A stretch of DNA of 64,000 nt from a virus, in IMG/VR virus record IMGVR_UViG_3300017963_000003, positions 62,001 through 126,000 of that record; one strand, 5' to 3'. Shown piece by piece: positions 46,893 through 55,251 of this stretch; position 1 is the first letter of the stretch; every line of letters starts with the position of its first letter. Both the position numbers and the translations under genes were made by a program. A model generated the notes under the pieces. It did no database searches. It was given only the letters and a program-made list of their open reading frames with translations, and was not told the DNA's origin.

Positions 46893-47379
46893 CTCCACCC
46901 TCCTTTGCGTCTTCTATCTTTTCCTGAAGAGTACGTGTGTCGTGCTTTCCCTCGTTGAACTCTTCATGGAGACGCTGCTTCAACTCGGGGTCCTCGCTGC
47001 CGACGAGGAAGGGGTCGCCGTCCATGATTCCCGCAGCACGCTTGTTGACGACATACCCTCCAGGACCCTCCTGGAACATGTACTTCGACTCCACCTTGGC
47101 CTTGACCTGAACGAACTCCAGCTTCGACATCGAACTCCGTAGCTTGTTGTAGGACTTCCCCAGAGCGCCTATCGCCTTGTGCTGCCGCTCGATGGTCTGC
47201 CGTTGGCCGGAGAGCTGCTCCTCGAAGAATTCGCACGCTCGCTGGAGACGATCAACCCGGCGACGAAGAGCGCAGTTCTCGTTTCGCAGCTCTTCTTCCC
47301 TACGGCGTTGATGCTCGCATGCGCAAGGATCGTCTGGGTAGCTCGTGCTGCTGCACTTTGAACACTCGTGATCACTCAC
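46876..47379 (-). CDS. Zinc-knuckle plus coiled-coil protein, 167 aa
   Basis: GTG 47379 overlaps the previous TGA (GTGA). Early Cys cluster (HECSKCSST... DPCACEHQ) followed by a long basic/acidic coiled coil and a helical C-terminus. No family recognised. Confidence 0.6.
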   Translation of the reverse strand: MSDHECSKCSSTSYPDDPCACEHQRRREEELRNENCALRRRVDRLQRACEFFEEQLSGQRQTIERQHKAIGALGKSYNKLRSSMSKLEFVQVKAKVESKYMFQEGPGGYVVNKRAAGIMDGDPFLVGSEDPELKQRLHEEFNEGKHDTRTLQEKIEDAKEGGDGVEG

Positions 47380-47672
47380 CGTCCACCCCCCTCCATCGCG
47401 AATACGTGCCAGACAAGACGACCCTTGGCCATCTGGAAAGAGCCGTAGTGGCCCCCCACGTTTTCCTTCAGAGGGTGTCCGGTTCCGCACAAGCGAAATC
47501 GTCGACGCTCCATCGGGGCCTCAGTGTCGACACGCGCCCACATGCAAGCCTGCTCGGCAGACGCTAGCGAATACACCGGCTGGGACTCGACGACGAGGAT
47601 TTCGGCACCCTCGGGCATCTCCAGCTCAACGATGTCGGAGATCTGGAACGGGAACTTCCCCACAGTCTGCAT
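47376..47672 (-). CDS. Hypothetical beta-rich protein, 98 aa
   Basis: Start ATG 47672 behind GGAGGGCCAGTG. Starts with beta strands, has Cys pair MWAR..LCGTGHPL, ends HVFAMEGGGR. Resembles a widespread small phage family (VP-like beta barrel). Overlap with neighbours supports it. Confidence 0.6.
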   Translation of the reverse strand: MQTVGKFPFQISDIVELEMPEGAEILVVESQPVYSLASAEQACMWARVDTEAPMERRRFRLCGTGHPLKENVGGHYGSFQMAKGRLVWHVFAMEGGGR

Positions 47673-47989
47673 CACTGGCCCTCCTTTTCCTCTTCCGAGC
47701 GCTCCTCCAGGAGCTGATTGAGACGCTTCGTGTAGCGCAGAGCCTCGTCTGTATCGAACGCCTCAATCACACTCAGCAGTTCTGACTCCCTCCACAGATC
47801 CTTCACCCACTGCATCATGAAATTTCGCCCTTCGGGGCGCATCATCATCGCATCGAAGCTCTTTGTAGGCGTAGGAGGATGATGTTGGAGCCAGCAGAGC
47901 TGACACGCAATGAGCCCCTCTCTGGCCGTTACACCACTCCCCTTCGTGTCGCGCCCACAGTACGGGCAAGGTTGTTTCTTTTTCGTCAT
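47672..47989 (-). CDS. Zinc-ribbon protein, 105 aa
   Basis: Starts at MTKKKQPCPYCGRDTKG (ATG 47989), a zinc knuckle with a second CQLCW pair, then a helical domain. Unknown role; overlaps the next gene. Confidence 0.6.
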   Translation of the reverse strand: MTKKKQPCPYCGRDTKGSGVTAREGLIACQLCWLQHHPPTPTKSFDAMMMRPEGRNFMMQWVKDLWRESELLSVIEAFDTDEALRYTKRLNQLLEERSEEEKEGQ

Positions 47990-47990
47990 C

Positions 47991-48377
47991 TCAAGCCTCC
48001 TCCCCGTACTGCCCTTCTTGATCTGGAGCATCGACACCCTCTCCCAAGTTCAGCCGGGCCAACTCTTTCCCCGTCTCGCAAATGAATTTCTTCATCCTTT
48101 TCTGAATGGTCTCGGCGGCTTCAATCGATTTTTCAAGAAGTTCTTTTCTAGTGCGGAACCAGGGGCCGATGTCATCACCGGTCTCTTCGACCAAAACGTG
48201 CGCCTCCAGCTTTTCTCGACACTTCCATAGTACTAGCCAAGGATGGCCTGGCATCGTTGAATACATAGCGCCCTGGTTGTCGTGCCTCAGGTACTCGAAC
48301 TGTGCATCCATAAGATCGAGACTCTGAGTGTCCAAGACAAAAATCTTTTCCGGAGCCCATTCTGGTCTTTCACCCAC
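47991..48377 (-). CDS. Hypothetical protein, 128 aa
   Basis: GTG 48377 is chosen; the start is uncertain because no strong ribosome site precedes it. The N-terminal half is beta-like, the rest a long helix (RKELLEKSIEAAETIQKRM). No family recognised. Confidence 0.5.
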   Translation of the reverse strand: MGERPEWAPEKIFVLDTQSLDLMDAQFEYLRHDNQGAMYSTMPGHPWLVLWKCREKLEAHVLVEETGDDIGPWFRTRKELLEKSIEAAETIQKRMKKFICETGKELARLNLGEGVDAPDQEGQYGEEA

Positions 48378-48381
48378 GGCG

Positions 48382-48579
48382 CTACACCCAACCCTTCTTC
48401 TCGGCCCACCATTCAGTAACCATGAGAACCCCATCGTCTCCCTTCCGCCACACGTCGCTGTCTTCGGTTATCTGGCTCTGTGGTATCCATTCAGGCTCGT
48501 CGAAGTCTGGAGCCTCCACCAAAATGGCCGTCTCCGTCTCCGCCGTACACTCTGCGTCTTCTATCCTGAAATCAGTCAT
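48382..48579 (-). CDS. Small phage beta protein, 65 aa
   Basis: Start at MTDFRIED (ATG 48579). Reads AILVEAPDFDEPEWIPQSQI... MVTEWWAEKKGW, a phrase common in phage small proteins, built around beta strands and a Trp-rich end. Function unknown. Confidence 0.65.
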   Translation of the reverse strand: MTDFRIEDAECTAETETAILVEAPDFDEPEWIPQSQITEDSDVWRKGDDGVLMVTEWWAEKKGWV

Positions 48580-49354
48580 CGTACTCTTCCTCAAGCGCCA
48601 TTATCAAGCGCTGCATGTCGGCCTTGTAGAAGCCCGCACAGTTGATACATCCGCACTCAACGATCTTCCAGCCGGTCTCGGTGAGTGCAACATCCATCAC
48701 GAACGACCGGGCTAGGCAGAACCGGTTGATCATCTTCTCGCAGAACCACGACGCCTCAGGAGGAACATCGATACTGAAGAACGGGCGGCCCCCGAGCTTG
48801 TAGCAGCTCTGCGCGGCGATTTTGGCCCCTACGACCCAGAAACGGTACTCCTGCCGTACCCGCTTCACCGGGGCCACCTGGATAGGCGTCTCGTCCCTCA
48901 AGGACGTAACCAGCCCTCCGCCCTTAACACCCTGCTGGTGATCGTAGCGGAACTTCATCCAGGAGGTCATATTGAAGACCCCTCCGTTGAACTCCTTGCC
49001 GTCACCACACGGACGAATGAAGTAGTTACCTATCGGCCAGGGAAAGTCCTCACCGAACAGGTAGACGTTGGAATCGAAATTGAGGAGGTAGTGTTGGTAA
49101 TGGTTCCGGTACACTAGAAAGTTGTGGTTCGGGGACAGCACCACCCCCGGCACCCAACCAAGTTTCGACGCCAGCCGGGCCAGCTTCAACGACCCGAACA
49201 CGAAAACGTCCTTACGGTCGGTCTGGAACTCGAACTCCTCGACGAACGGCAAGACCCTTACAACCTCCCAATCGAGTCCGAGCCTCTCTAAGGTATCGGT
49301 GAGAGAGTCATAGCCTTCCTCGCGAAAGACGTTTTCTTGGATGACGTAGTACAT
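48572..49354 (-). CDS. R2K-type ATP-grasp protein, 260 aa
   Basis: Contains RQEYRFWVVGAKIAAQSCYK, a central Lys-rich strand, FVMDVALTETGWKIVECGCINCAGFY, all hallmark segments of the R2K clade of ATP-grasp ligases. This family is frequent in phages and in conflict or tail-modification islands. Predicted to join a carboxylate to an amine. No partner gene is obvious here. Confidence 0.72.
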   Translation of the reverse strand: MYYVIQENVFREEGYDSLTDTLERLGLDWEVVRVLPFVEEFEFQTDRKDVFVFGSLKLARLASKLGWVPGVVLSPNHNFLVYRNHYQHYLLNFDSNVYLFGEDFPWPIGNYFIRPCGDGKEFNGGVFNMTSWMKFRYDHQQGVKGGGLVTSLRDETPIQVAPVKRVRQEYRFWVVGAKIAAQSCYKLGGRPFFSIDVPPEASWFCEKMINRFCLARSFVMDVALTETGWKIVECGCINCAGFYKADMQRLIMALEEEYDD

Positions 49355-49376
49355 CAGTTCACGGTCCAGTCACCAT

Positions 49377-49556
49377 TCACCCCTTCGTGTTGCTTGTGAA
49401 ACTCCAGATCAGAGCAACCAACCAACCGATTACGCTCCACCCGAAGAAGAGGTTGACCAGCAGGATAGGGCCTCCGTTGTTGTGCTTGCGTGCCGCCGCC
49501 ACAACCGTCGGGAGGAAGTAAAGAAAAACGAAAAGAATGACCGTACCAGTACCCAT
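49377..49556 (-). CDS. Superinfection immunity (Imm-like) membrane protein, 59 aa
   Basis: ATG 49556 is behind GGGAGGTTTGGT. Two membrane spans, FVFLYFLPTVVAAARKHN and NLFFGWSVIGWLVALIW, with the exact FLPT...A and NL..GW...GW.VALIW signature of the T4-imm-like superinfection immunity family. Blocks DNA entry of related phages at the inner membrane. A frame on the same strand (84 aa) overlaps it and is a shadow. Confidence 0.82.
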   Translation of the reverse strand: MGTGTVILFVFLYFLPTVVAAARKHNNGGPILLVNLFFGWSVIGWLVALIWSFTSNTKG

Positions 49557-49568
49557 ACCAAACCTCCC

Positions 49569-49760
49569 TTATCCAACCTTCACTGCCTGAATCTTCGCTA
49601 CCGCCCACGGAGGGTGCTCCCGCGTCATCTCGTGGGTAACTCGGAAATAGACGTCCTTACGGTCGACCCCGAGCATCTCAGCCACTTCGCGCTCGGTGAG
49701 GACCAGCTCAGCCACGATCTGTTCTTTCTTGGGCTCTTTTGGGTAGTCGTACTTCGGCAT
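49569..49760 (-). CDS. Small HTH-like protein, 63 aa
   Basis: Starts at MPKYDYPKEP (ATG 49760 overlapping the previous TGA). The C-terminal half, LTEREVAEMLGVDRKDVYFRV, is HTH-like. Probable DNA-binding small regulator. Confidence 0.6.
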   Translation of the reverse strand: MPKYDYPKEPKKEQIVAELVLTEREVAEMLGVDRKDVYFRVTHEMTREHPPWAVAKIQAVKVG

Positions 49761-49978
49761 CAAAACACCTTGACCTCAGCGTAGCCCGTCCCGTTCTCGG
49801 ACTTCACGTAGAGCTTCCCTTGCGTGCACAGCCACATCAGGTTGATCGACCGACGGACCACCTCGGCGTTGGAAGACATGTCGAGACTTTCTCGAATCTC
49901 GCGAACTCTCTCCATCTGTAGAGCAGAGAAGTCGAACTGCACCCGTGAGTAGCCTCCCTTTCGAGCCGGCTTAGGCAT
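49760..49978 (-). CDS. Ribbon-helix-helix-like protein, 72 aa
   Basis: Starts at MPKPARKG (ATG 49978). A beta strand SRVQFDFS is followed by two helices (MERVREIRESLD, SNAEVVRRSINLM), typical of RHH repressors. Could regulate early genes. Overlaps both neighbours. Confidence 0.65.
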   Translation of the reverse strand: MPKPARKGGYSRVQFDFSALQMERVREIRESLDMSSNAEVVRRSINLMWLCTQGKLYVKSENGTGYAEVKVF

Positions 49979-50372
49979 CCTCGTCCTCCGTGATCGTCCG
50001 GTCGACGTGAGCAAGGTCGTCGGCCACCCGCTCAACCAGCTCTCGCGTGATGTCATCGTTGGACAGCTTGGTGTTCCCGTAAGCAAAGCTCCTGCGCTGC
50101 GCCTCACGCTCTTCGTCAGAGATCGTGCGTTCGAAGGGCTCAACCGTGACGGGCACCTCCGTAGCAACGACATCTTCATCCGCCGAAGCAGGCATCGCGT
50201 GTTCACGGCCGATAGGGTAGATCTCGCCTGCGTCTAGACGACGGTCTAGTTCATCGTCATCGATGCTCAAAGCGTCTTTGAGCGCCTCCCTGACGGCCAT
50301 CGCCATCCCACAGATACACGACCCCTTGTCGATGAAACCCCCGCATTCCGGACATCGCACGTACTCAGACAT
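49971..50372 (-). CDS. Zinc-ribbon acidic protein, 133 aa
   Basis: Start at MSEYVRCPECGGFIDKGSCICG: two CxxC/CxC pairs, then a long acidic helical tail. Unknown; small zinc proteins like this are typical of early phage regions. Confidence 0.6.
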   Translation of the reverse strand: MSEYVRCPECGGFIDKGSCICGMAMAVREALKDALSIDDDELDRRLDAGEIYPIGREHAMPASADEDVVATEVPVTVEPFERTISDEEREAQRRSFAYGNTKLSNDDITRELVERVADDLAHVDRTITEDEDA

Positions 50373-50379
50373 CTGCGCC

Positions 50380-50673
50380 TCAACCCCCCTTGTACGGCGG
50401 CATTCCGTCAATGACGTACTCGCCGTCCGGGTTGTCCATCTCTTCGGAGCAGCAGTAACCGGGATCATCCGGGTCCCAGCCTTCTGCAAGCGTGGAGACG
50501 TCAATCGACGTATCCGGTGACTCTGAGGTCGTCTCGGGCTCCTCGATTTCGTCGAGAAGCTCGATCACACCAGCCGCCAGCAACATCGTACTCTCCAGGG
50601 GAACCGGCCCGTGGAGAGTCTCGCCCATGAGGCCCTCAGCCAGTTTCCTGAGATCCTTGCGGTTCGTCTTCAT
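50380..50673 (-). CDS. Acidic small protein, 97 aa
   Basis: ATG 50673 behind GGGAGGACGACG. Helical N-terminus and an acidic Asp/Glu/Pro-rich C-terminus with a CC pair. Overlaps the preceding gene's end by 38 nt. Unknown. Confidence 0.55.
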   Translation of the reverse strand: MKTNRKDLRKLAEGLMGETLHGPVPLESTMLLAAGVIELLDEIEEPETTSESPDTSIDVSTLAEGWDPDDPGYCCSEEMDNPDGEYVIDGMPPYKGG

Positions 50674-51040
50674 CGTCGTCCTCCCACCATTCCTCGATCA
50701 TCCCACACACGCGCTCTCGGGCACGCGGAGTCAATTCCACCAGACAGTCGAAGTCCACATCCGGGGCAGCACAGAAGTGCTCCGTCAGAAGCTCCCAGAG
50801 ACCTCCGTAGACGTACCCTTCGCAGAAAAACACGTCACGGACACTCAGGCAGTCCTTGCAGGTCTTGAAGGTGTGCGTGGACCCGTCCCAGACCCCGAAG
50901 ACGTGTTCGTAGTCTTCACCGGCTCCGATAGTCCGCGAGCAGTCCGTGCACTTGTGCTCCTTCCGAGCCTTGCGTACCTTCGAGTCTGTGAAATCCGCAG
51001 GGTCGTAGTCCCCGACATAGACACAGGAGCATGCATCCAT
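50636..51040 (-). CDS. Zinc-binding protein, 134 aa
   Basis: ATG 51040 behind AGGAGGTGAGTAG. CxC near the start, then HKCTDCSRTIGAGEDYEHVFGVW... FKTCKDCLSV: two zinc-knuckle pairs like PARP/treble-clef proteins. Acidic tail. Unknown. Confidence 0.6.
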   Translation of the reverse strand: MDACSCVYVGDYDPADFTDSKVRKARKEHKCTDCSRTIGAGEDYEHVFGVWDGSTHTFKTCKDCLSVRDVFFCEGYVYGGLWELLTEHFCAAPDVDFDCLVELTPRARERVCGMIEEWWEDDDEDEPQGSQETG

Positions 51041-51244
51041 CTACTCACCTCCTAGCTGAGTCTTGGTGAACTTGCCCATCATCACAGGGACTACCGTAAC
51101 GGTCTCTCCCATACTGCTGAGCTGGCGAGCCTGGTGCTCGGCTTCCTTCAGGGTGTGGAAGCCTCCGGGGCAGCAAGAATCGATCTTGATGGTCCCCTCC
51201 GTAGAGATGCTGACCACCAATACGATGTACACCATACTGCTCAC
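51041..51244 (-). CDS. Small protein of early operon, 67 aa
   Basis: GTG 51244 is preferred because it follows GTACGGGAGGAGAGC; ATG 51235 is the alternative. Beta-strand-rich (VYIVLVVSIS). First gene of the 51.3-kb early operon. Confidence 0.55.
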   Translation of the reverse strand: MSSMVYIVLVVSISTEGTIKIDSCCPGGFHTLKEAEHQARQLSSMGETVTVVPVMMGKFTKTQLGGE

Positions 51245-51280
51245 GCTCTCCTCCCGTACAACCCACTTACAAGCCTCGCC

Positions 51281-51309
51281 TATATAGCATAGGCGAGTGG
51301 ACAAGTCAA
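51281..51309 (-). promoter_or_regulatory. Early sigma-70 promoter with conserved leader
   Basis: TTGACT, 17 nt, TATATA on the minus strand, followed by the GTTGTACGGGAGG leader. Drives genes from 51.2 kb leftwards to about 46.1 kb. Confidence 0.75.
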
Positions 51310-51319
51310 CTATAAAGAG

Positions 51320-51613
51320 CTAGTCGCGATCCAAGATCTCGACGATGCGGTCCGCAGGGACCTCCAAATGGTCTTTCTGGTAGCCCTCACAGAGCTTTCG
51401 AATCTGGTCGAGCTTCACCCTGATCCGGAACAACTCACCGGCCTGCACGCCATTGAACTGCTCGCGGGGGACGATGGCGTAACCGTCCAGGTGCGCCACC
51501 GCGACCTCGACCGGTTCCCGTGTCTCGGGATCGATCATCATGCAGCCCGTAAACAAGATCTCATCAGGCCTTCTTGCCGCGATGTGGCAGTTCACCACTC
51601 TAGACTTCCTCAC
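51320..51613 (-). CDS. Hypothetical protein, 97 aa
   Basis: GTG 51613 overlaps the DnaJ-like stop (GTGA). Mixed alpha/beta protein with a Cys near the start. Ends just right of the early promoter. No family recognised. Confidence 0.6.
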   Translation of the reverse strand: MRKSRVVNCHIAARRPDEILFTGCMMIDPETREPVEVAVAHLDGYAIVPREQFNGVQAGELFRIRVKLDQIRKLCEGYQKDHLEVPADRIVEILDRD

Positions 51614-52344
51614 GAGTTTCCCTCCTTGGCTGCTAGGAACCCTCGGGGGATAACGGGGTTCCGCATCTCGATCTCACCCACGCCTGCACACTTCGTGCAC
51701 TTGTTATAGATCTTCCGGATGTCCTTCTTGGGGACTTCGACCGTACCGTGCCCGTCACAAGCGTTGCAGGTCTGCCCCACCTTGTCCGTGCCGGGGATGT
51801 ACCTGGCCCGACGGAGAAAGTCGAAAGCAGACCGCGCGGAGTACTGCTTCTTCTTCCTTGGGTAGAACCAACCGGTACCCTTGCAGAGATAGCACTCCCC
51901 GGAAACCTTACCCGTCTTGGGATGCTTGTACTTACCGTCACCGCCGCACTTGCGACACGGGTACCGTACGAGACCACCGCCTCCGCACTTCTCGCACGTG
52001 GCAGTCTCGTATCCGACGGTCTTCGTGAACTCCTGGTACCCCCGACCTTGGCAGGTCTCGCAGGTCCTGGCAGACGTCGTGAGAGGGTAGCCATGACCCA
52101 ACTCCACCAGAGGTGTCCCATCGACGGTAGAAAGGGCCTTGTCGGTCCCGGAAGCCCCGGTAGCAGAGACATGCCCCTCTAGCGTAGAAAAGGCCGCCTG
52201 AAGCTCCTGAAAGGCCTCCCCTGAGCCTCCGGTGTCGGGATGGGCGAGCAGGGACTGCTTTCGGAAAGCCGACTTCAGCTCTGTGAAGGTGAACTTGGCG
52301 TCCACCGAGAAACCCAGCAATTCCCTGGCACGAAGCTCCTTCAC
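51610..52344 (-). CDS. DnaJ-like protein with Cys-rich zinc domain, 244 aa
   Basis: N-terminal J-domain-like helix pair with the HPD tripeptide (LLAHPDTGGSGEAFQELQAA), then CxxCxGxG repeats (CETCQGRG, CEKCGGGG, CRKCGGDG, CNACDGHG, CTKCAGVG), as in DnaJ type I. The client-binding C-terminal beta domains are missing. It may recruit a host Hsp70 for phage folding or replication. Confidence 0.8.
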   Translation of the reverse strand: MKELRARELLGFSVDAKFTFTELKSAFRKQSLLAHPDTGGSGEAFQELQAAFSTLEGHVSATGASGTDKALSTVDGTPLVELGHGYPLTTSARTCETCQGRGYQEFTKTVGYETATCEKCGGGGLVRYPCRKCGGDGKYKHPKTGKVSGECYLCKGTGWFYPRKKKQYSARSAFDFLRRARYIPGTDKVGQTCNACDGHGTVEVPKKDIRKIYNKCTKCAGVGEIEMRNPVIPRGFLAAKEGNS

Positions 52345-52586
52345 GGGGAGGTGCTCCCGTCTTTCAGGCCCGGACGGTCTTTCTCGGAGTCGACAATCGT
52401 GACGGGTGCGAGACCCAGCACGGTCCCTTTGGGGATCACCACATCACCCACCGCCGTGCGAACTTCCACCGTGACCTCAGGATCGACGTACCGCTGGCGG
52501 GGGTAGTTGCGCTCGCACCATTGACCGAGAAAGAAAGCCCCGATCAGCGCAGCGGGAAAGACCAGTAGGATGACCCAGAAGAGCAC
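52341..52586 (-). CDS. Single-TM protein, 81 aa
   Basis: GTG 52586 follows AAGGCCCAGTA and overlaps the previous TAG. One membrane span at the start (VILLVFPAALIGAFFLG), then a soluble beta-rich tail. Unknown membrane role. Confidence 0.55.
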   Translation of the reverse strand: MLFWVILLVFPAALIGAFFLGQWCERNYPRQRYVDPEVTVEVRTAVGDVVIPKGTVLGLAPVTIVDSEKDRPGLKDGSTSP

Positions 52587-52828
52587 TACTGGGCCTTCGA
52601 CGACAGACGAAGCTGTACGCAATCAGCCGGTGTGGTCAACTCTATCTCACGACTGATTTGCAAACCATGCTTGTCTACGGCCGCGACCCGGTCGACGATC
52701 TTGCCGTCAGGGCTCGTGAAGGTCTTCCCCACGTAGGGCGTGAACAGCTCGACCATCTTTTCCGGGTACCTCGCGCACTCCCACAGCATCTCCCGGTAGA
52801 CTTCCCACTCTGCCTTCTTCTTAGCCAT
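52586..52828 (-). CDS. Small protein, 80 aa
   Basis: ATG 52828 behind GAGGAGTAGG. Basic N-terminus, beta-rich C-terminal region (YVGKTFTSPDGKIVDRV). No family recognised. Confidence 0.6.
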   Translation of the reverse strand: MAKKKAEWEVYREMLWECARYPEKMVELFTPYVGKTFTSPDGKIVDRVAAVDKHGLQISREIELTTPADCVQLRLSSKAQ

Positions 52829-52829
52829 C

Positions 52830-53015
52830 CTACTCCTCCACGGGTTCGATCTGCACATTGAGCCCTTCGCCGCTCTCTTCGTCTTGCGCTGCGAAATTGA
52901 TCAAATCTTCCCAGTTACCGAGGTCGGCTTCAGCCATCTCCTTCGGATCAGCTGTCCCATAGAACTTCGGGTTAGCCTCGTACTCATAGGTCACTGTCAG
53001 CCGCAGCTTCGTCAT
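52830..53015 (-). CDS. Small beta-strand protein, 61 aa
   Basis: ATG 53015 follows GGAGGGAACCCC. Starts with a beta strand (KLRLTVTYEYEA) and has an acidic tail. A common phage small-protein style; function unknown. Confidence 0.6.
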   Translation of the reverse strand: MTKLRLTVTYEYEANPKFYGTADPKEMAEADLGNWEDLINFAAQDEESGEGLNVQIEPVEE

Positions 53016-53350
53016 CTTGGGGTTCCCTCCATTTCTAGGTACTCTTCAAGGATCTCTTCCGGATCAGTCTTGCTGTTCGGATTCTTACCCTCCGACCACC
53101 GCCACTGACCGATCTCGTCTGCCATCATCCGCGCGATTTTTTCCCACCTTTTGGCCTCCCCGCGAATATAGATCATCTTCCCCTCGACACGTTGAGACAC
53201 GACGGCATGCGCGAACTGAGAGTCCTTGCGGTAACGGGAAACGTCCTTGATCGCCTGGGCCAGATCCGCCTCGGCTGCCTCGGCGCGCTTCCGGTACCCC
53301 GCAATGAGTTCTGATGCATCGAGCCTGAACTGGATATTTCCGTGGCCCAT
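53012..53350 (-). CDS. Helical protein, 112 aa
   Basis: ATG 53350 is behind GCGGAGGACTGAG, the recurring coupled junction of this region. Long helix (YRKRAEAAEADLAQAIKD) then an aromatic C-terminus. Unknown. Confidence 0.6.
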   Translation of the reverse strand: MGHGNIQFRLDASELIAGYRKRAEAAEADLAQAIKDVSRYRKDSQFAHAVVSQRVEGKMIYIRGEAKRWEKIARMMADEIGQWRWSEGKNPNSKTDPEEILEEYLEMEGTPR

Positions 53351-53351
53351 C

Positions 53352-54020
53352 TCAGTCCTCCGCTGACCACCACACGTACGCGGTCTCGTAGGTCGGGATG
53401 GGTACACCATGGAGATAGGACATGTACTCCAGCTTGACGTACTTCTCGTTATCTTGCCTGCGGCATCCGGAAAGGATATCCCCCATCACCATTAGCTCGT
53501 CTTCCAGATCCAGCATTATCTCATCGCACACAGACTGCTTCGAGTGGGTTACGTAGGCGTCGATGTCATCGTAGCATTCGTCGAGTTCCGACTCCAGAGA
53601 CTCCTCCTCTTGACGACAACGTCTGAGTTTCTTCAAGCTCTCCTCATGTCCCTTAGAGAGGTCCTTGAGCTTCTTCTGTACACGGCTCAATCGATCCGCG
53701 ATCAGACGTCGAGGTTCCCCACAGAACCCATGAGCCTCACACCACAGCTCTTCGTCCGTGGCCGGAGGCAGCTTCATGTCCTTTTCCAGCTCAGCGACTC
53801 TGCACTCCACAGATACTTCCTCGCGAAGCTCCTCCTTGAAGTCTTCGGTCTTCCACTGCGAGTAACCGTAGATCACTCCACAGGTAGCGCCGCCAGCCAG
53901 CACCAGGACGATCAACGACGCTACAATATCACTGACGTCTCTTGCCCCGGCGTCATCGCGCTCCCTGTCATCCGTCCGGCTGACAACAGAACCACAATGC
54001 TGGCATTTCAGGCTACCCAT
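53352..54020 (-). CDS. Zinc-ribbon, single-TM, coiled-coil protein, 222 aa
   Basis: Starts at MGSLKCQHCGSV (ATG 54020; frame open to 54029). A zinc knuckle, an acidic segment, one membrane span (IVLVLAGGATCGVIYGY), then about 120 residues of coiled coil. Topology suggests a membrane-anchored sensor or scaffold. Unknown. Confidence 0.6.
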   Translation of the reverse strand: MGSLKCQHCGSVVSRTDDRERDDAGARDVSDIVASLIVLVLAGGATCGVIYGYSQWKTEDFKEELREEVSVECRVAELEKDMKLPPATDEELWCEAHGFCGEPRRLIADRLSRVQKKLKDLSKGHEESLKKLRRCRQEEESLESELDECYDDIDAYVTHSKQSVCDEIMLDLEDELMVMGDILSGCRRQDNEKYVKLEYMSYLHGVPIPTYETAYVWWSAED

Positions 54021-54780
54021 TCGGCCCACCCTTCATCGGTATCGGACCTTCCCCGTTGGCCCACTGACGTAGCTCCTCTACGGTGAACCAACCGCAGTTG
54101 TTCTCACGCTGCCGTCGAGGGTTCAGCCATGTCCGTACCACCCCGTCATCACCTCTGTGGAGCGTAGTGCCCATCGAGTACCAGTGGCATCCTGCGGTCT
54201 TCAGAACCTCTTCCAGGTCCCCCGCAGCGAGAACCCACGCGTCCCTGATCGCAATGCGCTCCAGATCGTCCCTCCTCCACTTGTCTAGAATCTTCTGGGA
54301 AACACGACTGGCGATGAGGATCATCAGCCCGCTACCCGCGAAGGGGTTCCGGGAACCAGATAGACAGACAAAAGCGTCCTTGTCCCGCAACGCATCGAAG
54401 ATCTCATCGAGCCGACGAAGACCGACTGGATCACGGGCGAGAAGAGCAAGCGACTCCTCGTTCCACGCACACGCCAGGTCATTGTCGTAGAAGTTCAGCT
54501 CTCCGAAATGGACTTCTCGAACCTCTCTGTCCCACAACGGTCTCGTATACGCGAAACCCTTTCCTTGCGGGTTATCTATCTTGCGGAGACCCGCCTCGGG
54601 GGTCTTGGTCACCCGGATAGCGTCAGCGCCCACGACATCCGGGTCCGTCCCGACCCCAAAAGCCTCCTTGATGTGCTTGATACCTACCTCGTGCTCGGCG
54701 CAGTAATCGTAACCCAATGAGACGCCGACGAACGTACCGTTCTCGACGATAAAGGACATCTCCCTCGTTGTTGCGCGCAT
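54013..54780 (-). CDS. Hypothetical protein, 255 aa
   Basis: ATG 54780 behind ACGGAGGGCACA in the conserved leader. Alpha/beta with an acidic centre; AFVCLSGSRNPFAGSGLMIL could be a nucleotide- or substrate-binding loop but no family is certain. First gene of the 54.8-kb early operon. Confidence 0.55.
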   Translation of the reverse strand: MRATTREMSFIVENGTFVGVSLGYDYCAEHEVGIKHIKEAFGVGTDPDVVGADAIRVTKTPEAGLRKIDNPQGKGFAYTRPLWDREVREVHFGELNFYDNDLACAWNEESLALLARDPVGLRRLDEIFDALRDKDAFVCLSGSRNPFAGSGLMILIASRVSQKILDKWRRDDLERIAIRDAWVLAAGDLEEVLKTAGCHWYSMGTTLHRGDDGVVRTWLNPRRQRENNCGWFTVEELRQWANGEGPIPMKGGPNG

Positions 54781-54816
54781 TGTGCCCTCCGTAGCAAGTC
54801 CCGTACAACTCTCATA

Positions 54817-54845
54817 GCTATATCATAGGCTCACTAGCCTGTCAA
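54817..54845 (-). promoter_or_regulatory. Early sigma-70 promoter with conserved leader
   Basis: TTGACA, 17 nt, TATAGC on the minus strand, then GTTGTACGGG and CTACGGAGG before the 255-aa gene. Confidence 0.75.
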
Positions 54846-54867
54846 CCCTAAAGCACCCCGTGCCAAG

Positions 54868-55251
54868 CTATTTTCGGGGACGTACCCGTTTGAGGAGCAC
54901 CTGCACGACAGTCGTACCGTCCTCCGCCGCGCAGTCCCACATCGCAGCCAGCTCCCATCCGCGAGCCCCCTCCCCGTTTAGGATGCACGGGAGATCGTTA
55001 GACTCCGTGAGAACCATCTGCATCCTCCGGTACTGGATCAATGGAGTCTCAGAGTCGTAGTAAGTCGTGCACAGCTCACAGAGCCGATGCAACTTACGAC
55101 CGCCCGAGATCTGAATCGGCGTCAACCGATCTTTGATGTGCTCGTCACAGAAGCGCGCCCCGCAGTCGTCGCACATGTGTATACCGAAGGAATCTGTAGT
55201 AGCGTAACACCCTGGATGCGCGCACACCAGGGACGGCTTGTCCTTAGACAT
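54868..55251 (-). CDS. Zinc-finger protein (AN1/FYVE-like), 127 aa
   Basis: Eight or more Cys/His ligands: VCAHPGC, MCDDCGARFCDEH, then RLCELC, suggesting a double zinc fold. The C-terminal half is beta-rich. Unknown function; may bind protein or RNA. Confidence 0.6.
   Translation of the reverse strand: MSKDKPSLVCAHPGCYATTDSFGIHMCDDCGARFCDEHIKDRLTPIQISGGRKLHRLCELCTTYYDSETPLIQYRRMQMVLTESNDLPCILNGEGARGWELAAMWDCAAEDGTTVVQVLLKRVRPRK

Noticed and set aside
49354-49608. 84-codon minus-strand ORF
   Set aside because: Overlaps in another frame the 59-aa superinfection immunity gene, which has clear family motifs.
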